From an uncultured Collinsella sp. (lineage in GTDB: Bacteria > Actinomycetota > Coriobacteriia > Coriobacteriales > Coriobacteriaceae), in NCBI GenBank assembly GCA_900546105.1, contig URBP01000013.1, positions 1 to 32,460 on the forward strand: 32,460 nucleotides of DNA, written 5' to 3'. Below, in pieces: positions 14,523-22,881 of this stretch; positions within the stretch are counted from its first letter, which is position 1; every line of letters starts with the position of its first letter. Under the pieces are notes generated by a model. The model was not told where the DNA came from, made no database searches, and saw nothing but the letters and a program-made list of their open reading frames with translations. A program made the position numbers and the translations under genes.

Positions 14523-16004
14523 TTACAGCGCCAGCGCGTCGGCGACTTCGGCAGCGCAGGCCAGAGCATCGGCCATGGCACTCACCACGAGCGAGCTGCC
14601 GTTGCGGGCGTCGCCAGCGACAAACACCGGCGCGGCATCCGCGGCGACGCCGTCGACACGCGCCGCAAGATGCGAGCCCTCGGCGGCCATCACGGGCAGC
14701 GGACGGCCAGCAGTGGCAACGGGCACGCCAACGGCGTTGAACACACCGTGCTCGGGACCCGTAAAGCCGCAGGCGATGAGCACCAGCTGGGCCGGCACCT
14801 CGTGCTCGGAGCCCGCGATGCGCTCGGGCTTTCCCGCCGACCAGTCCAGATCGACCACGCGCAGACCCGCAGCCGCACCCTTCTTGTCCAGCAGCACCTC
14901 GAGCGTATCCACGCCCCAGGCACGCATCTCACCACCCATCGCAGCGATAGCCTCCTGCTGGCCGTAGTCGGTCTTCTTAACGTTGGGCCACTGCGGCCAG
15001 GGGTTGCTCGCCGCGCGCTTATCGGGCGCAGCCGGCAAGAACTCAAACTGACGCACGCTGCGCGCACCCTGGCGCACGGCGGTACCCACGCAGTCGTTGC
15101 CCGTATCGCCACCGCCAATGACCACAACGTCCAGGCCGCACGCGTTCACTGCGGGCTCGCCGCCATCGAGCACCGAGACGGTCGAAGCCGTCAGGTAGTC
15201 CACGGCATACACCACGCCGGGCGCATCGATGTTCGCAGCCGAAAGCCCGCGCGGGGCACGGGCACCAGCAGCCACCACGACAGCGTCAAAGCCATCGAGC
15301 TTGGCTGCCACCGCAGGGTCCGTCACGTCGGCACTCAGCTCGAACACAATACCCAGCTCGCGCATAAGTGCCACGCGACGCTCGACAACGGACTTCTCGA
15401 GCTTCATGTTAGGAATGCCATACATGAGCAGGCCGCCCGGGCGGTCGTCACGCTCAAACACCGTCACGCGGGCACCGCGGCGCGCAAGCTCCCATGCTGC
15501 CACCAGACCAGCAGGACCGGAGCCCACCACGGCAACCGTGGGTGCACCCTCCCCTGCCGGCTCAAAGCGGTGCGGACCGCCGTTGGCCCACTCATGGTCG
15601 CTAATCGCGCGCTCGTTGTCATGGATCGTCGTGGGCTGGCCATCGACCGAGCCCAGGTTGCATGCGGCCTCGCACAGCGCCGGGCACACGCGACTCGTGA
15701 ACTCGGGCATGGGCGAGGTGAGCGACAGACGCTCGGCAGCCTCGTCCCAGCGGCCGCGGTACACCAGCTCGTTCCACTCGGGAATCAGGTTGTGCAGCGG
15801 GCAGCCGCTCGGGCGTGCCCTGCCAAAGCTCGCGCCCATCTGGCAAAACGCCACGCCGCACATCATGCAGCGGCTCGCCTGGGCGCGACGCGCGTCGTCG
15901 TCGAGCTCCACGTACAGCGGATCGAAATCGCGGCTGCGCTCCTCCACGGGACGCAGCTCGTGGGTCACGCGATCGATATCAAGAAAAGCACCGGGCTTAC
16001 CCAT
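14523..16004 (-). CDS. gltD: Glutamate synthase (NADPH) small subunit
   Basis: The electron-input subunit of glutamate synthase (493 aa), which takes electrons from NAD(P)H through FAD and iron-sulfur clusters to the large subunit. Visible: N-terminal cysteine groups CMMCGVAFC, SGCP and CPALCEAAC that hold the 4Fe-4S clusters, a first Rossmann site GSGPAGLVAAWE with the FAD signature, a second VIGGGDTGNDC for NAD(P)H, and the C-terminal FVAGDARNGSSLVV typical of the family. AAGGAGG from the tail of gltB lies about 9 nt before the ATG at 16004. The gap to gltB is 5 nt, so the genes are co-transcribed and probably translationally coupled. Length is normal. Confidence 0.96.
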   Translation of the reverse strand: MGKPGAFLDIDRVTHELRPVEERSRDFDPLYVELDDDARRAQASRCMMCGVAFCQMGASFGRARPSGCPLHNLIPEWNELVYRGRWDEAAERLSLTSPMPEFTSRVCPALCEAACNLGSVDGQPTTIHDNERAISDHEWANGGPHRFEPAGEGAPTVAVVGSGPAGLVAAWELARRGARVTVFERDDRPGGLLMYGIPNMKLEKSVVERRVALMRELGIVFELSADVTDPAVAAKLDGFDAVVVAAGARAPRGLSAANIDAPGVVYAVDYLTASTVSVLDGGEPAVNACGLDVVVIGGGDTGNDCVGTAVRQGARSVRQFEFLPAAPDKRAASNPWPQWPNVKKTDYGQQEAIAAMGGEMRAWGVDTLEVLLDKKGAAAGLRVVDLDWSAGKPERIAGSEHEVPAQLVLIACGFTGPEHGVFNAVGVPVATAGRPLPVMAAEGSHLAARVDGVAADAAPVFVAGDARNGSSLVVSAMADALACAAEVADALAL

Positions 16005-16009
16005 GGCAC

Positions 16010-19000
16010 TTACGCCTCCTTCTTGGTCGAAGCAACAGAATCGGTAGCGGCCACAGGCGTAACACCCGCGCCCGCAGCACCACCCGCAACATCGAAGCGA
16101 GCGACATCCGCGGCGCTCGCGCGACCGGTCACGATGTCAAACGCCAGCTCCTCGGCCTGCGCATGCGTCTTGCCGACGGCCTCGGCGGCGGCGACAATCG
16201 CCAGCACGCGCTCGTACTCGGTCGGAATGACCTTCACAAAGTGCTTGCTCATCGTCTCAAAGCTGTAGAGCAACTTGATGCCGCGCGGGCTCTGCGTCGC
16301 GTCCACGTGCTCCTGGATGAGCTCGCGAATCTGCGCCAGCTCGCCGGTCGTCGGGGCTTTAAGCTCAACGCTCTCGTGGTTCACACGGGCATCGAGCGTG
16401 CCGTACTGGTCAAAGACATAGGCCACGCCACCCGTCATGCCGGCGGCGAAGTTCTGCCCGACCTCGCCCAGGATGAGCGCCAGACCGCCCGTCATGTACT
16501 CGCAGCCATGGTTGCCGCAACCCTCGACCACCACCGTGGCACCGGAGTTGCGTACGCCAAAGCGCTGGCCTGCCAGGCCGTTAATGAAGCCGCGGCCGCT
16601 CGTAGCGCCAAAGAACGCAACGTTGCCCACGATGATGTTCTCGTCGAACTTGTAGGTCGCATGCGGGTTGGGGCGCACCGACACCTCGCCGCCCGAAAGA
16701 CCCTTGCCAAAGTAGTCGTTGGCGTCGCCGCACACGTTGAGCGTAATGCCGCGCGGCAGGAAGGCGCCAAAGCTCTGACCAGCCGAGCCGTCGCAATCGA
16801 TAGTGATGGAGCCGGCGGGCAGGCCCTCGGGATGCGCCTTGGTCACCGCATTGCCCAAGATGGTGCCCACGCAACGGTTAACGTTGGCGATGTCGGCATG
16901 GAAGCGAATCGGGCGCAGGTGCGCGCGAGCGTCGGCCGTGTAGGGCACAAACAGCGTGGAGTCGAGTGTCTTGTCGAGCTCGCTGTCCGCAGCCATCTGC
17001 GGCAGGAAGTGACGGCCGTCGGCACCCGGGATGTGGGCACCAAACTCACAGGTCGCGCTCGCCAGCACGGGCGCCAGATCGAGCAGGTTGGCCTTACGGT
17101 TGCCCGGGACCTCAATCTGGCGCAAGCACTCGGGATGGCCGACCATCTCGTCGACGGTGCGGAAGCCCAGGCTCGCCATGACCTCGCGCAGCTGCTCGGC
17201 AACAAAGAGCATAAAGTGCTCGACGTGCTCGGGCTTACCGCGGAAGCCGTGACGCAGGCGGCAGTTTTGCGTCGCGATGCCGGCCGGGCAGGTGTCCTGC
17301 TGGCAGTCGCGCTGCATGAGGCAACCCATGGAGATGAGTGGCATGGTCGCAAAGCCAAACTCCTCGGCGCCCAGCAAGCAGGCGACGGCGACGTCGGTGC
17401 CGTCCATGAGCTTGCCGTCGGCCTCGAGCACCACGCGGGAGCGCAGGCCGTTTTGCAGCAGCGTCTGCTGGGCCTCGGCAAGACCGAGCTCCAGCGGCAG
17501 ACCCGCGTGCCAGATCGAATCGCGAGCAGCGGCACCTGAGCCGCCGTTGTGGCCGCTGATCAAAATCTTGTCGGCAGCGCCCTTGGCAACGCCGGTGGCG
17601 ATGGTGCCGACGCCGGCCTCGCTGACCAGCTTGACCGACACGCGCGCGCCGGGGTTGGCGTTCTTAAGGTCAAAGATCAGCTCTGCCAGGTCCTCGATGG
17701 AGTAGATGTCGTGGTGCGGCGGAGGCGAGATCAGGCCGATGCCGGGCGTGGACTGACGGACCTCGGCAATCCAGGGGTAGACCTTCTTGCCGGGCAGGTG
17801 ACCGCCCTCGCCGGGCTTGGCGCCCTGGGCCATCTTGATCTGAATCTCGAAGGCGCTGCACAGGTAGCGGCTCGTCACGCCAAAGCGCGCACTTGCCACC
17901 TGCTTGATCGCGGAGTTCTTGGAGTCGCCGTTAGCCAGCGGGGTCTCGCGACGCGGGTCCTCGCCGCCCTCGCCGGAGTTGGAACGGCCGTGCAGGCGGT
18001 TCATGGCGATGGCCATGCACTCGTGTGCCTCTTTGCTAATGGAGCCATACGACATGGCACCGGTGTTAAAGCGGCGGACGATGTTGAGCGCGGGTTCGAC
18101 CTCGTCAAGCGCCACCGGAGTGCGGCCGCTGGCATTAAAGTCCAGCAGGTCGCGCAGGCGCACGGCACGGCCGGTGCGGCGCAGGCGGGCGCTGTACTCC
18201 TTAAAGGTGTCGTAGCTGTCCTCACGGCAGGCGGTCTGCAGCAGGTAGACAGTCTGCGGATCGATGAGGTGGTCCTCGCCGCCGAGCGGGCGCCACTTGG
18301 TCAGACCCAGCGTGGGCAGCTGATCGGGTGCCGGGCTCTTAAGGATAGCGAGCGCGGCGTCGTAGCGCTCGTTTTGCTCGCGCTCAACGTCCTCGACACC
18401 CATACCGCTCACACGGCTCACCGTGCCGGCAAAGTACGCGTTGACGAACTCCGGCGTAAAGCCCACGGCCTCGAAGATCTGCGCGGAGTGGTAGCTCTGC
18501 ACCGTGGAGATGCCCATCTTGGACATGATGGAGACGATGCCCGCCGTCGCGGCCTTGTTGTAATTGGCGATGCCCTGCTCGGCCGTCACGTCCAGATCGC
18601 CGCGTGCCGCCAGATCGCGGATGCACGCATGTGCGTTGTACGGATAGATGCCGCTTGCGGAGTAGCCCACCAGCGCCGCAAAGTCGTGCGGAGACACGGC
18701 ATCGCCGCACTCCACCACGATATCGGCAAAGGTGCGCACGCCGGCGCGGATCAGGTGGTTGTGCACGCAGCCCACGGCGAGCAGCGAGGGCACGGGCACC
18801 TCGCCCGCCGCGGCACGATCGCTCAATACCACGATGTTCACGCCGTCGCGAACCGCAGCCTCGACGTCCTCGGCAAGCTGCTTGAGCGCAGCCTGCAGCG
18901 CGCCCTCGCCGGCATCGCGGCGGTAGACGGCACGGAAACGACGGGTCTTAAAGCCAACACGGTCGATGGCGCAGATGCGGTCGAACTCTTCCTCGTTGAG

Positions 19001-20716
19001 CAGCGGGCGCTCCAGGCGCACCAGCTGGCAGGCCGTACGGGAGTCCTCGAGCAAGTTGCCGTGGTTACCCAGGTAGAGCGTGGTCGAAGTCACCATATGC
19101 TCGCGCAGGGCGTCGATCGGCGGGTTCGTGACCTGGGCGAACAACTGATAGAAGTAGTCAAAGAACGAGCGCGTCTTCTTGGACAGACAGGCCAGCGGCG
19201 CATCGATGCCCATCGAAGCGAGCGGTGCCTTGCCCTGCTGGGCCATGGGACGCACGACCTCGTCGACGTCATCCCAGTGGTAGCCGAGCTTGGCCATACG
19301 CACGGCGGCGGGCACCTCGGCGTCCTCGGCGGGCGTTGCCGTGGCAGGCCTATCGAGCGCGTCGACGGTCAGCGTCTCCTCGGCAATCCAATCACGGTAG
19401 GGCTTTTCCTTGGCGTAACGGGCGCGCAGCTCATCGTTGTAGATGACGCGACCGCGGGCAAAGTCGACCTCGAGCATCTGGCCTGGTCCCAGGCAGCCGC
19501 TCGTCAGGATGTTCTCGGGGCTCACCTCGATGGTGCCCACCTCGCTCGCCAGCATAAAGCGACCGTCGCGCGTCACATAGTAGCGGGCGGGACGCAGGCC
19601 GTTACGGTCGAGGGCGGCACCCAGCGTGCGACCGTCGGTAAAGGCAATGGCCGCCGGGCCATCCCACGGCTCCATGAGCATGGACTGGTAAGCGTCGTAG
19701 GCGCGGCGCTCCTCACTCAGGCTGTCGTTGTGGTCCCACGGCTCGGGCAGCAGCATGGATGCGGCACGCGTGAGCGGACGACCGTTCATGACCAAAAACT
19801 CAAGCACATTGTCCAGAATCGCGGAGTCGGAGCCCTCGCGGTTGATGATGGGCATCACGCGCTCAAGATCGTGCTGCAGCACGGGGCTGTACAGGTTGGG
19901 TTCGCGGGCGCGAATCCAGTTGACGTTGCCCTTGAGGGTATTGATCTCGCCGTTGTGGATGATAAAGCGGTTGGGATGTGCGCGCTCCCAGCTGGGCGTG
20001 GTGTTGGTGGAGTAGCGCGAGTGGACGAGCGCCACGGCCGTTTTGACGGCGGCGTCGTTGAGGTCGATGAAGAAACGGCGCATCTGCGTGGCCACAAGCA
20101 TGCCCTTGTACACGATGGTGCGCGAGCTCATGGAGCAGACGTAGAAAATCTTGTCGCGCAGGGCAAACTCGGCGTCGGCCTTCTTCTCGATGGTGCGGCG
20201 GCACACGTACAGACGGCGCTCGAATGCGTCGCCGGCCGGCGTGTCGTCGGGGCGGCCCAGAAAGGCCTGCAGGATGGTAGGCATGCAGGCGCGGGCCGTC
20301 TCACCCAGGTCGTGCGGGTCGACGGGCACCTCGCGCCAAAAGAGCAGCGGCACGCCGGCCTCGGCGCAGCCCTCCTCAAACACGCGACGGGCATCCTCTA
20401 CGCCCTTGTCGTCCTGCGGGAAGAACAGCATGGCCACGCCATAGTCGCCCTCTGCCGGCAGAATCTGGCCGCACTTTTGGGCCTCTTTACGGAAAAAGTG
20501 ATGCGGAACCTGGAACAGGATTCCGGCGCCGTCGCCGGTGTTCTTCTCGAGTCCGGTGCCGCCGCGGTGCTCCAAGTTGACCAGAATGGACAGTGCGTCG
20601 TCCAGAATCTGGTGATGGCGCTCGCCGTTGATATCGGCAAGCGCGCCGATGCCGCATGCATCGTGGTCGAATTCGGGGCGATAAAGGCCCTGCTGCTGAG
20701 CGGAATCTGCCTGCAT
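16010..20716 (-). CDS. gltB: Glutamate synthase large subunit
   Basis: The large subunit (1568 aa) makes two glutamates from glutamine and 2-oxoglutarate. Domains in order: class II glutaminase starting at Cys21 in HDACGIG, which becomes the N-terminal nucleophile after removal of a 20-residue leader; a linker region; the FMN synthase domain with GEGGEDPRRE, the channel-lining PPPHHDIYSIEDLA and GHNGGSGAA; the 3Fe-4S cysteines C1132, C1138 and C1143 in CLMQRDCQQDTCPAG; and a C-terminal beta-helix domain rich in glycine (GGLALILGEVGQNFAAGMTG is part of it). The ATG at 20716 has GGGGAGGA about 7 nt upstream. It is the first gene of gltB-gltD. Confidence 0.97.
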   Translation of the reverse strand: MQADSAQQQGLYRPEFDHDACGIGALADINGERHHQILDDALSILVNLEHRGGTGLEKNTGDGAGILFQVPHHFFRKEAQKCGQILPAEGDYGVAMLFFPQDDKGVEDARRVFEEGCAEAGVPLLFWREVPVDPHDLGETARACMPTILQAFLGRPDDTPAGDAFERRLYVCRRTIEKKADAEFALRDKIFYVCSMSSRTIVYKGMLVATQMRRFFIDLNDAAVKTAVALVHSRYSTNTTPSWERAHPNRFIIHNGEINTLKGNVNWIRAREPNLYSPVLQHDLERVMPIINREGSDSAILDNVLEFLVMNGRPLTRAASMLLPEPWDHNDSLSEERRAYDAYQSMLMEPWDGPAAIAFTDGRTLGAALDRNGLRPARYYVTRDGRFMLASEVGTIEVSPENILTSGCLGPGQMLEVDFARGRVIYNDELRARYAKEKPYRDWIAEETLTVDALDRPATATPAEDAEVPAAVRMAKLGYHWDDVDEVVRPMAQQGKAPLASMGIDAPLACLSKKTRSFFDYFYQLFAQVTNPPIDALREHMVTSTTLYLGNHGNLLEDSRTACQLVRLERPLLNEEEFDRICAIDRVGFKTRRFRAVYRRDAGEGALQAALKQLAEDVEAAVRDGVNIVVLSDRAAAGEVPVPSLLAVGCVHNHLIRAGVRTFADIVVECGDAVSPHDFAALVGYSASGIYPYNAHACIRDLAARGDLDVTAEQGIANYNKAATAGIVSIMSKMGISTVQSYHSAQIFEAVGFTPEFVNAYFAGTVSRVSGMGVEDVEREQNERYDAALAILKSPAPDQLPTLGLTKWRPLGGEDHLIDPQTVYLLQTACREDSYDTFKEYSARLRRTGRAVRLRDLLDFNASGRTPVALDEVEPALNIVRRFNTGAMSYGSISKEAHECMAIAMNRLHGRSNSGEGGEDPRRETPLANGDSKNSAIKQVASARFGVTSRYLCSAFEIQIKMAQGAKPGEGGHLPGKKVYPWIAEVRQSTPGIGLISPPPHHDIYSIEDLAELIFDLKNANPGARVSVKLVSEAGVGTIATGVAKGAADKILISGHNGGSGAAARDSIWHAGLPLELGLAEAQQTLLQNGLRSRVVLEADGKLMDGTDVAVACLLGAEEFGFATMPLISMGCLMQRDCQQDTCPAGIATQNCRLRHGFRGKPEHVEHFMLFVAEQLREVMASLGFRTVDEMVGHPECLRQIEVPGNRKANLLDLAPVLASATCEFGAHIPGADGRHFLPQMAADSELDKTLDSTLFVPYTADARAHLRPIRFHADIANVNRCVGTILGNAVTKAHPEGLPAGSITIDCDGSAGQSFGAFLPRGITLNVCGDANDYFGKGLSGGEVSVRPNPHATYKFDENIIVGNVAFFGATSGRGFINGLAGQRFGVRNSGATVVVEGCGNHGCEYMTGGLALILGEVGQNFAAGMTGGVAYVFDQYGTLDARVNHESVELKAPTTGELAQIRELIQEHVDATQSPRGIKLLYSFETMSKHFVKVIPTEYERVLAIVAAAEAVGKTHAQAEELAFDIVTGRASAADVARFDVAGGAAGAGVTPVAATDSVASTKKEA

Positions 20717-20899
20717 CGCGATCCTCCCCTAGATATTTAGACAGTCAGTTGAATAGGCATACTAGAAGCATCGCCGGCCCGTTGTGTTTCCCGCCCGTTT
20801 CGAAACAATCGCGTAACGCACGCCCTACGAGTGGACACCGCCGACCTCAAGGGCAACAACATAGGCCCCAAGTTCGGCCTGCAAACTCATCGCTTCAAA

Positions 20900-21118
20900 C
20901 ATCTCAATCTGTAACAGGAAGACCCAATTTCGACGACTAACTGTTACAGATTGAGATGTTTTCGAGAGACGGTTCCGAATGTCTCAATCTGTAACACGAA
21001 GGGCCGGTTTCGGCGGTCAGCTGTTACAGATCGAGATATTCCATAGGACCATTTCTTCCTGTCTTGATCTGTAACACCTAGACCCAATTTCCATCCCTAG
21101 TTGTTACAGATCAAGACA
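20900..21118 (-). repeat. Array of three 59-bp palindromes (family A, reversed)
   Basis: Units lie at 20900-20958, 20980-21038 and 21060-21118; starts are exactly 80 bp apart, spacers 21 bp. The first and third have perfect arms with different sequences (CATCTCAATC with GATTGAGATG, and TGTCTTGATC with GATCAAGACA), a clear case of paired change. The centres carry a T run and match the forward copies only when reverse-complemented, for example TTGGGTCTAGG in the third. The array lies between divergent gltB and mntH. Confidence 0.9.
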
Positions 21119-21164
21119 TTTCGGCAACTCCCTTTCACCATCCTATTCAAATACAATAATTTTG

Positions 21165-21203
21165 TTAGTCTTGGTTAACTTTTGAGCCTAAAACGGGTAT
21201 CCT
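21165..21203 (+). promoter_or_regulatory. Possible mntH promoter with a DtxR/MntR-like box
   Basis: TTAACT (21175-21180) and TATCCT (21198-21203) with a 17-bp spacer could be -35 and -10. TTAGTCTTGGTTAACTTTT (21165-21183) matches the 19-bp DtxR-family box at about 11 positions, including TTAG and TAAC. Metal-dependent repression of an Nramp gene would make sense. The match is partial. Confidence 0.35.
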
Positions 21204-21239
21204 TTGCGGCGTCAAACAAACGGCACGCAGGAGCTCACC

Positions 21240-22496
21240 ATGCTCAACCATCTCAAACAACACTTTGGCTCCCGGCGCACCGGTGGTCACGGAGGCCTAG
21301 ACATTGCGCGGCATATCGGCCCCGGGCTGCTCGTGACCGTCGGCTTTATCGACCCGGGCAACTGGGCCTCCAATATGGCCGCGGGCTCGCAGTTTGGATA
21401 CGCGCTGCTGTGGATCGTCACACTGTCCACGATTATGCTCATTGTGCTGCAGCACAATGCGGCGCACCTGGGTATCGCCACGGGCGCCTGTCTTGCCGAG
21501 GCCACGACACGTTACCTCCCCCGCTTCGTTGGACGCACGGTGCTCGCCAGCGCCTATCTCGCGACCATCGCCACCGCCATGGCCGAAGTCCTGGGTGGCG
21601 CGATTGCCCTTCAAATGCTCTTTGGGCTGCCCGTGCGTGCGGGCTGCGTCATCGTGGTGGCAGTATCGATGGCGATGCTCATGACGAACTCCTACAAGCG
21701 TGCCGAACGCTGGATCATCGCCTTCGTAGGCGTGGTAGGACTCTCGTTTTTGGCCGAGCTTGCACTAGTCAAGGTCGACTGGCCGCAAGCCGCCGCAAGC
21801 TGGATCACGCCCAGTATGCCCACTGGCTCGGCCGCGATTATCGTAAGTGTCCTGGGTGCGGTCGTTATGCCCCACAACCTCTTTTTACACTCCGAGGTCA
21901 TCCAATCCATGCACTTCGAAGGCCAAGGCGAGCAGGTTATCGAAGAGCGTCTGCGCTATGAGCTCTTCGACACGCTCTTTTCGATGGGCGTGGGCTGGGC
22001 AATCAACTCGGCCATGGTCATCCTGGCCGCAACGACCTTCTTTGCGCACGGCATTGTCGTAGACGACCTCGCCGTCGCAGCGGACACGCTCTCCCCCATT
22101 CTGGGCCCAGCAAGCTCGACAATCTTTGCGGTGGCGCTGCTGTTTGCGGGCCTCTCGAGTAGTGTAACGGCAGGCATGGCGGCAGGCACAATCACCGCGG
22201 GCATGTTCGACGAGGAATACGACGTCCACGACCGACATTCCTCGATCGGGGTGGCGGCCTGTTTCGCCGGCGCAGTGGCGGCATGTCTGGTCGTCCCAAA
22301 TCCTTTTGAAGGTCTCATCTGGAGCCAGGCACTGCTGTCGCTTCAGCTGCCGATCACGGTTTTCGTGCTTATACGGCTCACCAGCTCACGCCGCGTTATG
22401 GGCAAATACGCCAACTCGCGCCCGCTCAACGCGCTGCTCGTAGGGATCGGTGCCATCGTAACGGTTCTCGACATCGTGCTGCTAACGGGGATGTGA
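21240..22496 (+). CDS. mntH: Nramp-family divalent metal (Mn2+/Fe2+) transporter
   Basis: A proton-coupled importer of Mn2+ or Fe2+ in the cytoplasmic membrane (418 aa). The metal-binding residues of the family are present: DPGN at 38-41 in the first unwound helix and MPHN at 210-213 in the sixth. About 11 hydrophobic helices fit the fold and the length is normal. The ATG at 21240 follows GCAGGAG; a longer frame from 21204 overlaps the promoter. The gene is alone, with a palindrome array upstream and half a palindrome downstream. The choice of Mn over Fe rests on the family, not on direct evidence. Confidence 0.92.
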   Translation: MLNHLKQHFGSRRTGGHGGLDIARHIGPGLLVTVGFIDPGNWASNMAAGSQFGYALLWIVTLSTIMLIVLQHNAAHLGIATGACLAEATTRYLPRFVGRTVLASAYLATIATAMAEVLGGAIALQMLFGLPVRAGCVIVVAVSMAMLMTNSYKRAERWIIAFVGVVGLSFLAELALVKVDWPQAAASWITPSMPTGSAAIIVSVLGAVVMPHNLFLHSEVIQSMHFEGQGEQVIEERLRYELFDTLFSMGVGWAINSAMVILAATTFFAHGIVVDDLAVAADTLSPILGPASSTIFAVALLFAGLSSSVTAGMAAGTITAGMFDEEYDVHDRHSSIGVAACFAGAVAACLVVPNPFEGLIWSQALLSLQLPITVFVLIRLTSSRRVMGKYANSRPLNALLVGIGAIVTVLDIVLLTGM

Positions 22497-22524
22497 TTGG
22501 GATGGTGTGACTGTCCAGATATAA

Positions 22525-22541
22525 CGTCTCAATCTGTAACA
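22525..22541 (-). repeat. Orphan half of a 59-bp palindrome
   Basis: CGTCTCAATCTGTAACA is a full 17-bp arm, followed by a centre-like stretch (CGTAAGGCCGTTTTAAACCG). The second arm, expected at 22567-22583, is absent and the terminator stem of the rubredoxin gene lies there instead. It looks like a copy cut short. Confidence 0.75.
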
Positions 22542-22571
22542 CGTAAGGCCGTTTTAAACCGTCAGATTAAT

Positions 22572-22606
22572 CAAAAGGGCCCCGGCCGAGAATTCGACCG
22601 GGGCCC
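22572..22606 (-). terminator. Terminator of the rubredoxin gene
   Basis: GGGCCCCGGCCGA (22577-22589) pairs with TCGACCGGGGCCC (22594-22606) with one mismatch. On the minus strand it is followed by TTTTG. It may also stop mntH readthrough from the other side, but no T run lies there. Confidence 0.8.
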
Positions 22607-22648
22607 TTGGACAGAGCTCTGTATAGCTAATCGCCGTGTGTCTACGAG

Positions 22649-22792
22649 TTACTCCTCGACGAGCTCAAACTCATCGGGGCCGACGCCGCAGACCGGACAT
22701 ACGTAATCCTCGGGCAGCTCGGGCGTGTCGACCTCAACCTCGTAACCGCAAACGGTGCACACAAACTTATACGTCTTCTTCTCCTCAGCCAT
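22649..22792 (-). CDS. Short rubredoxin-like iron protein
   Basis: A 47-aa electron carrier with one iron held by four cysteines: Cys12 and Cys15 in CTVCGY, and Cys32 and Cys35 in CPVCG. This is the rubredoxin pattern, with the usual PEDYVCPVC lead-in. The gap between the cysteine pairs is only 16 residues, well short of the roughly 25-30 of standard rubredoxins, so the central loop is missing. The ATG at 22792 has GAGAGGAG about 8 nt upstream. A flavin reductase gene lies upstream on the same strand. Together they match the two halves of the high-molecular-weight rubredoxin of anaerobes, so the pair may pass electrons from NAD(P)H to oxygen- or peroxide-reducing enzymes. That role is inferred. 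Confidence 0.85.
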   Translation of the reverse strand: MAEEKKTYKFVCTVCGYEVEVDTPELPEDYVCPVCGVGPDEFELVEE

Positions 22793-22836
22793 GATGTTCT
22801 CCTCTCGAACGCGACTGGTGATGTACTTCGTTTATT

Positions 22837-22864
22837 AGTATAGATTCTCAATAATATAATGCAA
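22837..22864 (-). promoter_or_regulatory. Promoter of the rubredoxin gene
   Basis: On the minus strand TTGCAT (22859-22864) and TATACT (22837-22842) are separated by 16 bp. The spacer and -10 hold an imperfect A/T palindrome, TATTGAGAATCTATA, which might bind a Fur/PerR-like repressor; that part is weak. The promoter allows transcription separate from the flavin reductase. Confidence 0.6.
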
Positions 22865-22881
22865 GTATTTTTAGAACATTT

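Noticed and set aside
17549..20740. 1063-aa open frame opposite gltB
   Set aside because: Low-complexity composition and no motifs; gltB on the other strand is unmistakable.
20830..20900. Gene remnant reading VDTADLKGNNIGPKFGL
   Set aside because: It looks protein-like but is under 30 codons with no start site, and I cannot match it to a family.
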